This document shows positions 29,791-38,569 of a stretch of 64,000 bases of DNA, piece after piece. Origin of the DNA: Phycisphaerae bacterium. Its GTDB lineage: Bacteria > Planctomycetota > Phycisphaerae > Sedimentisphaerales > Sedimentisphaeraceae. The stretch lies in contig JALWYQ010000001.1 of assembly GCA_027078365.1 (NCBI GenBank), forward strand, positions 124,001 to 188,000, written 5' to 3'. The notes beneath the pieces are model-generated. The model saw only the letters and a list, made by a program, of their open reading frames with translations. It searched no databases and had not been told where the DNA came from. Positions within the stretch are counted from its first letter, which is position 1. Each line of letters starts with the position of its first letter. The translations under genes and the position numbers were made by a program.

Positions 29791-31860
29791 ATGCCACTGG
29801 ATTTAAATACAGAAATCAAATTCGTTAAGGGGGTTGGCCCAAGAAGGGCTAAGTCTTTCGAGAAGCTTGGAGTTTTGCGTCTTGGAGACTTGCTGGAGTA
29901 TTTTCCACGTAGCTGGAATTTTTTGCCTGAGCCGGTCAAGATTAACCAAGTCTATGAAAATCAAGAGGTTACGGTAGTTGGTTTTATCGAGAGCTGCGAT
30001 TTTCTCAGGTTCAGACGCCCGCCGGTATTTGAGATTCGCGTTGTTGATGAGACTTCTTCGCTTAGGGTTATCTGGTTTAATGGTGGTTATTTGGCAAATC
30101 AACTTCACGTTGGTATGCGCGTTGCTCTCTCGGGAAAGGTTTCTAAATATAAGCATCAGCTTCAACTCAATAATCCCAAGTTTCGCATTCTAGGCGAAGA
30201 TGACCAAGCTCAGATTGCTACACTTGGTGGTGCGCAGTATCCTGCAACGGCGGATTTATCTAGTAACCAAATCAAGAAGGTAATCCATAATGTCTGTGCA
30301 GAACTCTGCGCAAGTAAGAAGGAAATTTTTACAAGGGAGTTTCGAGACCAAAGAAGGCTTATAGAACGCAAGGATGCCTATCGATTGATACATCTCGCTC
30401 GCGATGAAGAGGACCTTGAAAAGGCAAAGCGCACGCTCAAATACGAAGAGCTTTTTCTCATGCAGCTTGGGCTTGCTATTAGAAGGAGCAAGACTAAGAG
30501 TTTCTCACCGTCTGCGATTATGAAGTTTAACGATACGCTCGACTCGCATATTCGTCGCCGCTTTCCGTTTATGCTCACTCAAGACCAAGACAATGCAATC
30601 GCAGAGATTGTTGCCGATATGCGCAAAGCACAGCCTATGAATAGACTCTTGCAAGGAGATGTTGGCTCTGGAAAGACTGTTGTGGCTGTCTATGCGGCGC
30701 TTTTGGCAGTGGCGAATAAAACTCAGGTGGCTATTATGGCGCCAACGGAGATTCTTGCCGAGCAGCATTATCTCAATATTACAAGATACCTTGAAGGCTC
30801 GCGCGTCAACTGTATGCTCTTAAAAGGCGGCCTGACTGGCAAGAAGAGAAGTGATGCCCTTGAGAAGATTGCTAGCGGGGAGATTGATATTGTTATTGGT
30901 ACAGTTGCGCTTATTCAAGATGATGTTGTTTATAAGAATCTTGGCTTAATCGTGATTGATGAACAGCACAAATTTGGAGTGGACCAAAGGGCGAGACTGC
31001 GCAAGGGTAAACTTCCGCATTGCTTGGTTATGACGGCGACCCCAATCCCGCGCACGCTAACAATGACGGCGTTTGGCGATCTCGATGTGTCGATTATAAA
31101 GGGCGCTCCACCTGGGCGAGGCAAGGTTACGACCCGTTTGGTGCAGCCTGATGATAGAGAGAAGGCGTTTGAATTTATCCGTGCTAGGCTAAGGGCTAAG
31201 AAGCAGGCATATTTTGTGTATCCAAGAATTACAGATGATGATGCCAATGGCCAGAAGAAGGCGGCGGTTAATGAGTATGAGTTGCTCAAGAATGAGGTTT
31301 TTCCAGAGTTCAATGTTGGATTGTTGCATGGTCAGATGCCACAGGCAGAGAAACAAGAGGTTATGGAGGGATTCAGAAGCGGCGACTTGGACATTCTCGT
31401 TTCGACTGTGGTGATAGAAGTTGGCGTTGACGTACCAAATGCGACGATAATGGTTATTGAGGCGGCAAATCATTTTGGGCTTGCTCAATTGCATCAGCTT
31501 AGAGGTAGAATTGGTCGTGGAATGAGTAATTCCTACTGCTTCCTATTTGGAGACACTGATAACGAAGCGGCGCTTGAGAGGTTAAAAATGATGCAACGCA
31601 GTAATGACGGCTTTGCCATAGCGGAGTTTGACCTCGCTCTGCGCGGGCCAGGGGAATTGTTTAGCACTCGCCAGCATGGTTTGCCTGATCTAAAGATTGC
31701 TGATATAATCAAAGACTACAATCTTTTAAACATGGCGAGAAACGATGCGTTTGAGATGATTAAACAAGACCCTAATCTGTCATTGCCTGAGAACTTAAAC
31801 TTGAGGGAAGTTTTAATCTCTAAGCTTGGTGATAAGCTAGGGCTTACTGATATTGGCTGA
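29791..31860 (+). CDS. recG: ATP-dependent DNA helicase RecG
   Basis: About 689 residues, normal for RecG. The N-terminal wedge domain begins IKFVKGVGPRRAKSFEKLGV. The helicase core has Walker A LLQGDVGSGKTVVAVYAALL near 285, DEQH in LGLIVIDEQHKFGVDQRARL, TATPIPRTL, STVVIEVGVDVPNATIMVIE and QLHQLRGRIGRG. The C-terminal region LALRGPGELFSTRQHGLP is typical. RecG regresses stalled forks and processes branched DNA. A TTG at 29779 could also start the frame, but ATG at 29791 fits the family better. Confidence 0.95.
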   Translation: MPLDLNTEIKFVKGVGPRRAKSFEKLGVLRLGDLLEYFPRSWNFLPEPVKINQVYENQEVTVVGFIESCDFLRFRRPPVFEIRVVDETSSLRVIWFNGGYLANQLHVGMRVALSGKVSKYKHQLQLNNPKFRILGEDDQAQIATLGGAQYPATADLSSNQIKKVIHNVCAELCASKKEIFTREFRDQRRLIERKDAYRLIHLARDEEDLEKAKRTLKYEELFLMQLGLAIRRSKTKSFSPSAIMKFNDTLDSHIRRRFPFMLTQDQDNAIAEIVADMRKAQPMNRLLQGDVGSGKTVVAVYAALLAVANKTQVAIMAPTEILAEQHYLNITRYLEGSRVNCMLLKGGLTGKKRSDALEKIASGEIDIVIGTVALIQDDVVYKNLGLIVIDEQHKFGVDQRARLRKGKLPHCLVMTATPIPRTLTMTAFGDLDVSIIKGAPPGRGKVTTRLVQPDDREKAFEFIRARLRAKKQAYFVYPRITDDDANGQKKAAVNEYELLKNEVFPEFNVGLLHGQMPQAEKQEVMEGFRSGDLDILVSTVVIEVGVDVPNATIMVIEAANHFGLAQLHQLRGRIGRGMSNSYCFLFGDTDNEAALERLKMMQRSNDGFAIAEFDLALRGPGELFSTRQHGLPDLKIADIIKDYNLLNMARNDAFEMIKQDPNLSLPENLNLREVLISKLGDKLGLTDIG

Positions 31861-31912
31861 TTAAAAGGGCGTTGAACTAGCAACCAGTTATCTTAACAAG
31901 GAAGTTTGTTAG

Positions 31913-33703
31913 ATGGTAATAGCGTATAAAAATAAAAAGTTAGAAAATACAATCATAACATTAAACTTTATCGTCGCCTCTTGTGTTATCGCTACGTTTG
32001 TGATGTTGTTTGGTTTTAAGGAACCGCTCATAAAGGCAACGTTTTTGTACAACGTTCAAGTTGTGGCGTTTATATTCTTTGTGTTGGAAAAGGTTGTTCG
32101 TTTCTTTAATGCCGTCTCGAGGAAAGAGTTTCTTAAAACCTATTGGTCTGAGATTCCTCTTTTGCTTCTGCTCTTTGTTGCGACCTTTTTTGCTTATAAT
32201 CTCAATCTATTTAATGGTCATGGCAAGATTGTCATGCTTGGTATATATCTAATCGTTCAGGTGGTTGATAAACTCTGTAGGACCTGTGTTAATCTCGCCG
32301 CAACCGGACGAAATCCAATGCGCACACTTATTTTAACCTTTGTGGTCTTGATAATTGGTGGGGCGGGATTTTTGTCGTTGCCTAGATCTTACAATTGTGA
32401 GCGTATGGAGTTTGTTGATGCTGTTTTTACAGCAACTAGCGCAGCCTGCGTGACTGGTTTGGTTGTTAAGGATACTGGTCAAGACTTTTCAAAGATGGGA
32501 CAGATTGTCATTCTCTTTTTGATTCAGCTTGGCGGGCTTGGAATTGTGATTTTCGGTGCGGTATTTTCTCTGTTGCTTGGTCAAGCGTTTTCTGTGCGAG
32601 ACTCGGTTGCGATGCAGGATTTGTTGAATACCAACACCCTTGATCGAATTGGAAATATGATAGGTTTTATTTTTACCACAACTATTATTGTCGAGGCTAT
32701 CGGAGCTATTGGAATGCTGGGCATGTGGAATGATGCTCAAGGTAGCGACCTTACTGGAGGTCATCAGATTTATTACAGTATATTCCATTCGATAAGCGCT
32801 TTTTGTAATGCGGGTTTTTCACTCTTTTCGAATAGTCTAACATCTTACAGCAGTAGCTGGGAGACTTTTGGAGTAGTTTGTCCTCTGATTGTCGTGGGCG
32901 GTCTTGGCTTTAGTGTGCTATACAATATTGCAAATGTTATTGTTAGTAGGGTTAGATTCATAGCTTACAAGGTTAAGTACAAAAGAGAAGCAATCTGCCC
33001 GTTCTCACCTCGCAAATTTACTCTTCAGACAAAGATAGTTGTCTTAGCGAGTTTTGCATTAATAGTCATCGGAGCAGTCGGATTTCTTATTTTCAATATT
33101 GGAGAATCTTCCTTGGCTGCGCAGGCGCATACTAGTGTTGGCAGTAGAGTTGCAGATGCATTCTTCCAGAGTGTAACTGCTAGAACAGCTGGATTTAATA
33201 CCGTCGATAATGCGGCACTTTCTGAGGCAGGGAAGTTGTGGTCGATTATTTTAATGCTCATAGGTGGTTCTCCAGGTTCGACTGCCGGTGGTATGAAAAC
33301 GGTGACCATTGTTGTTATAATGATGGCTGCCTACGCAACTATGGTAAAGAGACGAGAGGTTGAAATATTTAAGAGATCGATAAGATACTCTATTGTTGGT
33401 AGAGCTTTAACCGTTGTTGTATTTTTTGTGGTTATATATTTTCTGATTGTATTTAGCCTTTGCATAACAGAGAGACACAGCGGCTTTCCAATAATAGATA
33501 TAATGTTCGAGGCGGCTAGCGCTCTTGGAACGGTTGGGCTTAGTTGCGGCGTTACGAGTTCTTTGACAGTGGCGGGTAAATTTATTATGATTGCAGCGAT
33601 GTTGATAGGTCGTTTGGGGCCGTTAACATTGCTTGCTTCTTTGACATTTAATCTAAAGACAGCCAAGTATAGCTATGCCGATGAGGCGATAGTGGTTGGC
33701 TAG
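31913..33703 (+). CDS. trkH: TrkH/KtrB-type potassium uptake protein
   Basis: A 596-residue membrane protein with four filter-like P-loop repeats around TATSAACVTGLVVKDTGQDF, FHSISAFCNAGFSLFSNSLT, SVTARTAGFNTVDNAALSEA and AASALGTVGLSCGVTSSLTV. The loop GGSPGSTAGGMKTVT is characteristic of the family. An N-terminal extension of about 130 residues with further hydrophobic segments precedes the core, making it longer than a minimal KtrB. AAGGAAG precedes the start. The regulatory subunit gene follows 56 bases downstream. Confidence 0.92.
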   Translation: MVIAYKNKKLENTIITLNFIVASCVIATFVMLFGFKEPLIKATFLYNVQVVAFIFFVLEKVVRFFNAVSRKEFLKTYWSEIPLLLLLFVATFFAYNLNLFNGHGKIVMLGIYLIVQVVDKLCRTCVNLAATGRNPMRTLILTFVVLIIGGAGFLSLPRSYNCERMEFVDAVFTATSAACVTGLVVKDTGQDFSKMGQIVILFLIQLGGLGIVIFGAVFSLLLGQAFSVRDSVAMQDLLNTNTLDRIGNMIGFIFTTTIIVEAIGAIGMLGMWNDAQGSDLTGGHQIYYSIFHSISAFCNAGFSLFSNSLTSYSSSWETFGVVCPLIVVGGLGFSVLYNIANVIVSRVRFIAYKVKYKREAICPFSPRKFTLQTKIVVLASFALIVIGAVGFLIFNIGESSLAAQAHTSVGSRVADAFFQSVTARTAGFNTVDNAALSEAGKLWSIILMLIGGSPGSTAGGMKTVTIVVIMMAAYATMVKRREVEIFKRSIRYSIVGRALTVVVFFVVIYFLIVFSLCITERHSGFPIIDIMFEAASALGTVGLSCGVTSSLTVAGKFIMIAAMLIGRLGPLTLLASLTFNLKTAKYSYADEAIVVG

Positions 33704-33759
33704 TTATCAGAGAGATATGATAAAAGGCTTGTGTGTTACACAACTTTAGGAAGGCTATT

Positions 33760-34434
33760 ATGAAACGATTTGCAGTGATAGGACTTGGACGGTTTGGTAA
33801 AAAATTAGCGAACGATCTTGCGCTCAGCGGAGCAGAGGTTATTGCTATAGACATCAAACGCGACGAAATCGATAATATTAAAGACCAAGTTTCACTAGCT
33901 GTTAGACTTGATAGTACAGATGAGGATGCCCTTAGAGCGCAAGGCATAGAGAAGGTAGATGCGGCGATTGTTAGTATTGGTCAGGGAAGAGGTGGCTTTG
34001 AGGCTGCGATACTTACCGTTGTTAATCTCAAAAATCTTGGAGTAAAGGAGATCTTTGCAAGAAGTGAATCTCTTATTGGCGGTCAGGTTCTTGAGGCGAT
34101 AGGAGCCAATCAGGTTATTTATCCAGAGATTGAAAGTGCGCAGAGATGGGCGTACAAGCTTATTGCTCCTCAGGTTGGAGAGAAGATTGATTTTGCTCCG
34201 GGTTATAGCCTTGCAAGGGTTGTTGCTCCAGAGAGTTTTGACGGCAAGACCGTTATGGAAATTCAGCTTAGGCAAAAATATAACGTTAACCTCGTTGCTA
34301 TAAAGCGAGTCGAAGACGGTAAGGAATCTGAACGTATATTTAACGTTCCGCATCCAGATACAAAGATACTCAAGGGAGATATTCTGATGGTTGTTGGCGC
34401 AGGCGGAGATATTGCGAGTATCCCTGAGAATTAA
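33760..34434 (+). CDS. trkA: TrkA/KtrA-type potassium channel regulatory subunit
   Basis: About 224 residues. An N-terminal RCK_N Rossmann domain (MKRFAVIGLGRFGKKLANDL, then VIAIDIKRDEI and VDAAIVSIGQG) is followed by an RCK_C domain (about 135-224: YSLARVVAPESFDGKTVMEI; GDILMVVGAGGDI). It gates the TrkH partner in response to nucleotides. The ATG at 33760 has AGGAAGG just upstream. The gene ends 14 bases from the convergent pseudouridine synthase gene. Confidence 0.92.
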   Translation: MKRFAVIGLGRFGKKLANDLALSGAEVIAIDIKRDEIDNIKDQVSLAVRLDSTDEDALRAQGIEKVDAAIVSIGQGRGGFEAAILTVVNLKNLGVKEIFARSESLIGGQVLEAIGANQVIYPEIESAQRWAYKLIAPQVGEKIDFAPGYSLARVVAPESFDGKTVMEIQLRQKYNVNLVAIKRVEDGKESERIFNVPHPDTKILKGDILMVVGAGGDIASIPEN

Positions 34435-34448
34435 TGACTGAGTTTGGT

Positions 34449-35504
34449 TTAGTCTAGGCTTCTGACTTCGCGCAGAAGCTTTAGCATATTTTCCATATCT
34501 TCTGGTAAATCGGCAGTGAAGGTCATGCGTTTTTGTGATTTTGGGTGGTCGATTTCTAGTTTCCAAGCGTGTAGGGCAGGTCTGCCAATTACCGGTTCTT
34601 GAGGTTGAGGCTCCTGAGCTCTAACTTGCCACTCATACACATCCTTGCCTCCATAGGTGTTATCACCGACGATAGGGTGTTTGATGTGGCTCATATGTAC
34701 CCTAATCTGGTGCGTTCTACCGGTGAGAATGTCAATATCCACTAGAGCAAATCCTTTAAACCTCTCTGCTACCCTATAGATGGTTATCGCTTCCTTTCCT
34801 TCATTGGGACGCACGGCCTGCTTTTCTCTAATTGTCGGGTGTACACCGATATTGTTTTTTATCATATCGGCATCTAATTCTGGATTGCCGTGGATTATAG
34901 CTTTGTACGTTTTCTTCGTGGTTCGCTTTTGGAATTGGTCTGCGAGTTTCCACTGGGCTTCGTCGTTTTTTGCTACGATAATCGCCCCCGTTGTATTTCT
35001 ATCAAGGCGATGTACGATGCCAGGTCTGAAATCTTCACTTCCGCTAGAGAGGTTTTTTGTGTAATAGACAAGTGCATTAACAAGCGTACCGGATTTATAG
35101 CCTCTTGCAGGATGTACAATTAAATCTTTTTGCTTGTTGATAACGATGATGTCGTCGTCTTCGTATATAATGTTGAGCGGAATGTTTTCGGGGGTAATCT
35201 CTTTTGATACCGGCTCGGGCAGTGTGATAGAGATTGACTCGCCGCTATTTAGGGCATAGGAGGGCTTAACCGCTTTGTTGTTGACGAGAACCTGCTTTTC
35301 TTTAATCATTTTTTGTATCATGGTTCTTGAGAATGTTGTGATGCGCCCGTTTAGGTATTGGTCTAGTCTGCGGTGTTTGAGGTTTTGCCCAACGCGCAGC
35401 TTTAACTTCTCGCCGCCTTTGGAATTTTTTAAGAGTTCGGCAAGTTCGCTTGTGTTTTGGTATTTCTCATCTTCAGCGCAAATCTGTATTTCATTCTCTG
35501 ACAT
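34449..35504 (-). CDS. rluD: RluA/RluD family 23S rRNA pseudouridine synthase
   Basis: A 351-residue protein. An S4 RNA-binding domain (RRLDQYLNGRITTFSRTMIQ) precedes the catalytic domain, with motif I IIVINKQKDLIVHPARGYKS, the catalytic Asp in GIVHRLDRNTTGAIIVAKN, and motifs III-IV LVDIDILTGRTHQIRVHMSH. HRLDxxTTG rather than TSG is a conservative variant. RluD modifies helix 69 of 23S rRNA, but RluC-like specificity cannot be excluded from sequence. About 45 residues precede the S4 domain, an acidic N-terminal extension. Confidence 0.88.
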   Translation of the reverse strand: MSENEIQICAEDEKYQNTSELAELLKNSKGGEKLKLRVGQNLKHRRLDQYLNGRITTFSRTMIQKMIKEKQVLVNNKAVKPSYALNSGESISITLPEPVSKEITPENIPLNIIYEDDDIIVINKQKDLIVHPARGYKSGTLVNALVYYTKNLSSGSEDFRPGIVHRLDRNTTGAIIVAKNDEAQWKLADQFQKRTTKKTYKAIIHGNPELDADMIKNNIGVHPTIREKQAVRPNEGKEAITIYRVAERFKGFALVDIDILTGRTHQIRVHMSHIKHPIVGDNTYGGKDVYEWQVRAQEPQPQEPVIGRPALHAWKLEIDHPKSQKRMTFTADLPEDMENMLKLLREVRSLD

Positions 35505-35556
35505 GTTCTTATTCCAGAATGATTAATTAAAAATAGCTAGTAATTGGTTATGTAGA

Positions 35557-35588
35557 AATGGCGTTATTATCAATAAATAACGCCATTT
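35557..35588. terminator. AT-flanked hairpin downstream of the TPR protein gene
   Basis: AAATGGCGTTATT (35557-35569) and AATAACGCCATTT (35576-35588) form a 13-bp stem with a six-base loop. It lies between the minus-strand gene at 35622-36374 and the next minus-strand gene. The U-tract is weak on both strands, so termination efficiency is uncertain. Confidence 0.6.
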
Positions 35589-35621
35589 TGTGTCAGTCTA
35601 GTTGTATCTTGCAGACAATCT

Positions 35622-36374
35622 TTATTTTGCTTCTGCATTGTTTTCTGCTGGTTTTACTTCTTCTTTTTTAGTCTCTTCTTTGCTTTCAGGAGCAACTTCT
35701 TTAAAGGTGTATTTTACCTTAGCATCGTTGAGTAAAGTGATTCTTTGCTGTGCTAATTTTGAAACAAAGTTGCTTTGATAGTCAGGATTGTCTGCGATTT
35801 TTCTGTATTGAGCTTCTGCAGAGTCAAAGTCTCTGACTTCTTCGCTACAAATAGCGATACCAAATTTTGCAAGCGCTTCAATGGTCTTGTTAGAGTCAGC
35901 TTTTTCTAGAGCGGCCTCATATTTGGCTTTTGCTTCTGCAATCTGAGATTTTAAGTCGTTTTCGTTGATGATGCCTTTCTTATAGTGCAAATCGCTGCGC
36001 AATGCATCACCGGCCTTTATGAGAGCTAAAGCTGCGATAGAATCACGCTTTACATCTTCTGCGGCAGCAGCAATGCTATCGGCGTTATTTAAGAAACCTG
36101 AGGTCTTGTTGCCACGTACGGCAGCTACCTTATCCATCATCTGCTGGTCGTATAGCTTTGTTAGCTTAACTTGAGAAGCTAAATCTCTAACGACAATCTT
36201 TTGGGTATCTCTAAATAGCCACATCCCGATACCGATGATAATCAGCAAGACGCATATAGCCTCAAACCAGTGAGTTTTTAGGTACGCTGGAGTGTTTTTT
36301 ATATGTTTTGGCGCTTCTGCTAACCACAGTGCTAAATCGTTTCTTTTTAATTCGTGACGATGTTCTGAGTCCAT
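35622..36374 (-). CDS. Membrane-anchored TPR-like protein
   Basis: A 250-residue protein. After the N-terminal MDSEHRHELKRNDLALWLAE comes one membrane helix (about 33-50, FEAICVLLIIIGIGMWLF), then helical repeats containing AKAKYEAALEKADSNKTIEA and FDSAEAQYRKIADNPDYQSN, which look like TPR units. It ends in a Glu/Lys-rich tail. The topology resembles YfgM-type Sec-associated proteins, but the start motif is one I associate with planctomycete proteins of unknown function. The role is not known. It diverges from the S55 peptidase gene. Confidence 0.75.
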   Translation of the reverse strand: MDSEHRHELKRNDLALWLAEAPKHIKNTPAYLKTHWFEAICVLLIIIGIGMWLFRDTQKIVVRDLASQVKLTKLYDQQMMDKVAAVRGNKTSGFLNNADSIAAAAEDVKRDSIAALALIKAGDALRSDLHYKKGIINENDLKSQIAEAKAKYEAALEKADSNKTIEALAKFGIAICSEEVRDFDSAEAQYRKIADNPDYQSNFVSKLAQQRITLLNDAKVKYTFKEVAPESKEETKKEEVKPAENNAEAK

Positions 36375-36658
36375 CTTTGCCCTCTATATTTAAGTTTTCT
36401 AATTTAACTCATTGTTTAGCCATACGGCAAAAGTATCTGGTTATTATAGAAACTTTGCTTTAGGCTTGCAATAGCTCTTTGGCAACAATAAGATTTTAGC
36501 TGAAATCATTTTATAAAGTTAGCGAATATAATCTATTTTGGCTAAGCTATTAAATCGGCTTTTAATCTATGGCACTTTAAAATCGCTCTTAATGTGTCAT
36601 AACGGCGTTTTGGGTTGTGCTAACATTTTCTGTTGAGATGGATTTAACAAGGATATTG

Positions 36659-38482
36659 ATGAAAAAAAATACATTTCCAATATACAGGCATTTCTATTTT
36701 GTTTTCCTTTTTGTACTCTTTTTGCCAATATTGCTTCAGGCAGGTTTCTCTTTTGATAATCAGAGATACATTCCTATTGATGACATCAAGCCGGGAATGA
36801 AGGGGTATGTACTGAGTGTTTATTCGGGAACTAATATAGAAAAGTTCCCGATTGAAGTAGTCAGTGTAGTTAAAAATAATCGTATTGGGAAGAATGCGAT
36901 ATTCGTTATGGGAACAGACCCTAGATTTGTTCATACCGGTCCGGTTGAGGGCTGTAGCGGTTCGCCAGTATATATAAATGGTAAGATTGCCGGCGCCCTT
37001 GCGTTTGGCTGGAGCTACTCCAAAGACCCACTCTACGGAGTTACCCCAATATCTGAGATGCTAAAGGTTGCCCACGGAGAAGAAACGACAGCTCAGAAAC
37101 CGCACCATGCAAGCAGTAAACTAGATGTCTCTGCTGGCGTATCGCTAGAGGTTGCGTACAAATCATTGCTCAGCTCTCTAAAATCAGAGAAGTCTCTTGC
37201 TACTAATAGCTTTGGTGAGATTGGTTTTCCTATGGTTACTTCGCTATCAAATAGTGCCTGCGCAGAGATTGAAGAGTTGGGTTCTGTTTTTGGGGCAAAT
37301 TTAATTAGTAGTGATATCACGACTGTTCCAGCGGAAAAAGTTGCACAAGATTGCAAACTCAAGCCAGGAGCGGTCTTGGCGATTCCACTGATCTCTGGTG
37401 ACATAAAGATGGCAGCGATAGGAACTGTTACTGATGTCGTTGGAGACGATGTTTTGGCATTTGGCCATGCCTTTACTGGTCGAGGTCGTGTTAATTTGCC
37501 GATGGCAAGCGGATTTATCCATACAGTTGTGGCAAATAACGTTAGTAGTTTTAAGTACGGTCAGTCTCTTAATGCTATCGGGGCGATTAAGTCAGATGAG
37601 TCAACTGCTGTCTTTGGAAAGATAGGGGAAACTGCTCCGACGATACCAGTTTCCATTACACTCGATAGATTTGATACACAAAAGCCTAAGACTTACAACT
37701 GTAAGATTGCAGTTGACCCAGACTATACACCGATTTTAGTTCAAACCCTCATTTCCGGCGTAGCTTTGGAGCGTGGCGGATTTCCCATTCATCATACCAT
37801 AAAATATTGGGCGAGAATAAATTTTGATGACGGCGAAGCCTTGGAGTTTAACGATATCACCAGTGATGGAGGAGTATATCAACTGCTAAAGAACATTGTT
37901 GGTTCGGTGATGCTTCTATCTGATAATCCATTCCATCAATCCGTTATCAATAGTATTGATATCAAGATGGATTTGCTTGATGAAGATAAAATGGCGACCA
38001 TCTGGGATGTAGAGGTTTCTAAGACAGAACTAAAGGCCTCAGAAGCTATGAACGTTTTGGTAACTATAGATACTTTTGGTTCAGAGAAATTTCAATACGA
38101 TTTTTCTGTAAAGGTTCCTGACAACGCTCCAAAGGGAAAATATATGTTGTTTGTTGGTGGCAAGAAGCGTTTTATTGATTTTGAAAGAGATAATTTGCCA
38201 TACCTCTATAAAGCAGAGAGTTTTGCATCTATGATAAAAATAATCAAACGCCTCTCCAAAGAAAGAAGCGATGAAATTTATTGCGCTCTTATCTGTCCAA
38301 AGAATGGAATCTCTCTTGAGACTGCACCGCTTTATAGCTTGCCAATATCAAAACAATTGCCGCTTGTTGACCAACGCCACGGTATGCGTGTAAAGAAAAT
38401 TGGCAAGTGGCTAGTTTCAAAAAAGAAGTGTGGCTATGTTGTTAATGGAATGAAAAAGATAGAAATAAAAGTTGTTGAATAG
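36659..38482 (+). CDS. Secreted SpoIVB-like (S55) peptidase-domain protein
   Basis: About 607 residues. A signal-like N-terminus (FYFVFLFVLFLPILLQAGFS) is followed by an S55-type domain: DDIKPGMKGYVLSVYSGTNI, VEGCSGSPVYINGKIAGALA (the Ser of GCSGSP matches the S55 nucleophile region), and FGHAFTGRGRVNLPMASGFI. The C-terminal 250 residues include Ig-like strands (LKASEAMNVLVTIDTF). In Bacillus, SpoIVB is a signalling protease. Here the substrate is unknown and there is no PDZ obvious to me. The ATG at 36659 is preferred for its AGGA and signal peptide. It is followed by a beta-propeller protein gene. Confidence 0.8.
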   Translation: MKKNTFPIYRHFYFVFLFVLFLPILLQAGFSFDNQRYIPIDDIKPGMKGYVLSVYSGTNIEKFPIEVVSVVKNNRIGKNAIFVMGTDPRFVHTGPVEGCSGSPVYINGKIAGALAFGWSYSKDPLYGVTPISEMLKVAHGEETTAQKPHHASSKLDVSAGVSLEVAYKSLLSSLKSEKSLATNSFGEIGFPMVTSLSNSACAEIEELGSVFGANLISSDITTVPAEKVAQDCKLKPGAVLAIPLISGDIKMAAIGTVTDVVGDDVLAFGHAFTGRGRVNLPMASGFIHTVVANNVSSFKYGQSLNAIGAIKSDESTAVFGKIGETAPTIPVSITLDRFDTQKPKTYNCKIAVDPDYTPILVQTLISGVALERGGFPIHHTIKYWARINFDDGEALEFNDITSDGGVYQLLKNIVGSVMLLSDNPFHQSVINSIDIKMDLLDEDKMATIWDVEVSKTELKASEAMNVLVTIDTFGSEKFQYDFSVKVPDNAPKGKYMLFVGGKKRFIDFERDNLPYLYKAESFASMIKIIKRLSKERSDEIYCALICPKNGISLETAPLYSLPISKQLPLVDQRHGMRVKKIGKWLVSKKKCGYVVNGMKKIEIKVVE

Positions 38483-38569
38483 ATTTTAAACGATTCTTAA
38501 TTGCAACGTCATCTGCGCGTGGTTGTTTTTAAGGCATGTCGTTATCAAACTAATTACAATGGAGTTGTT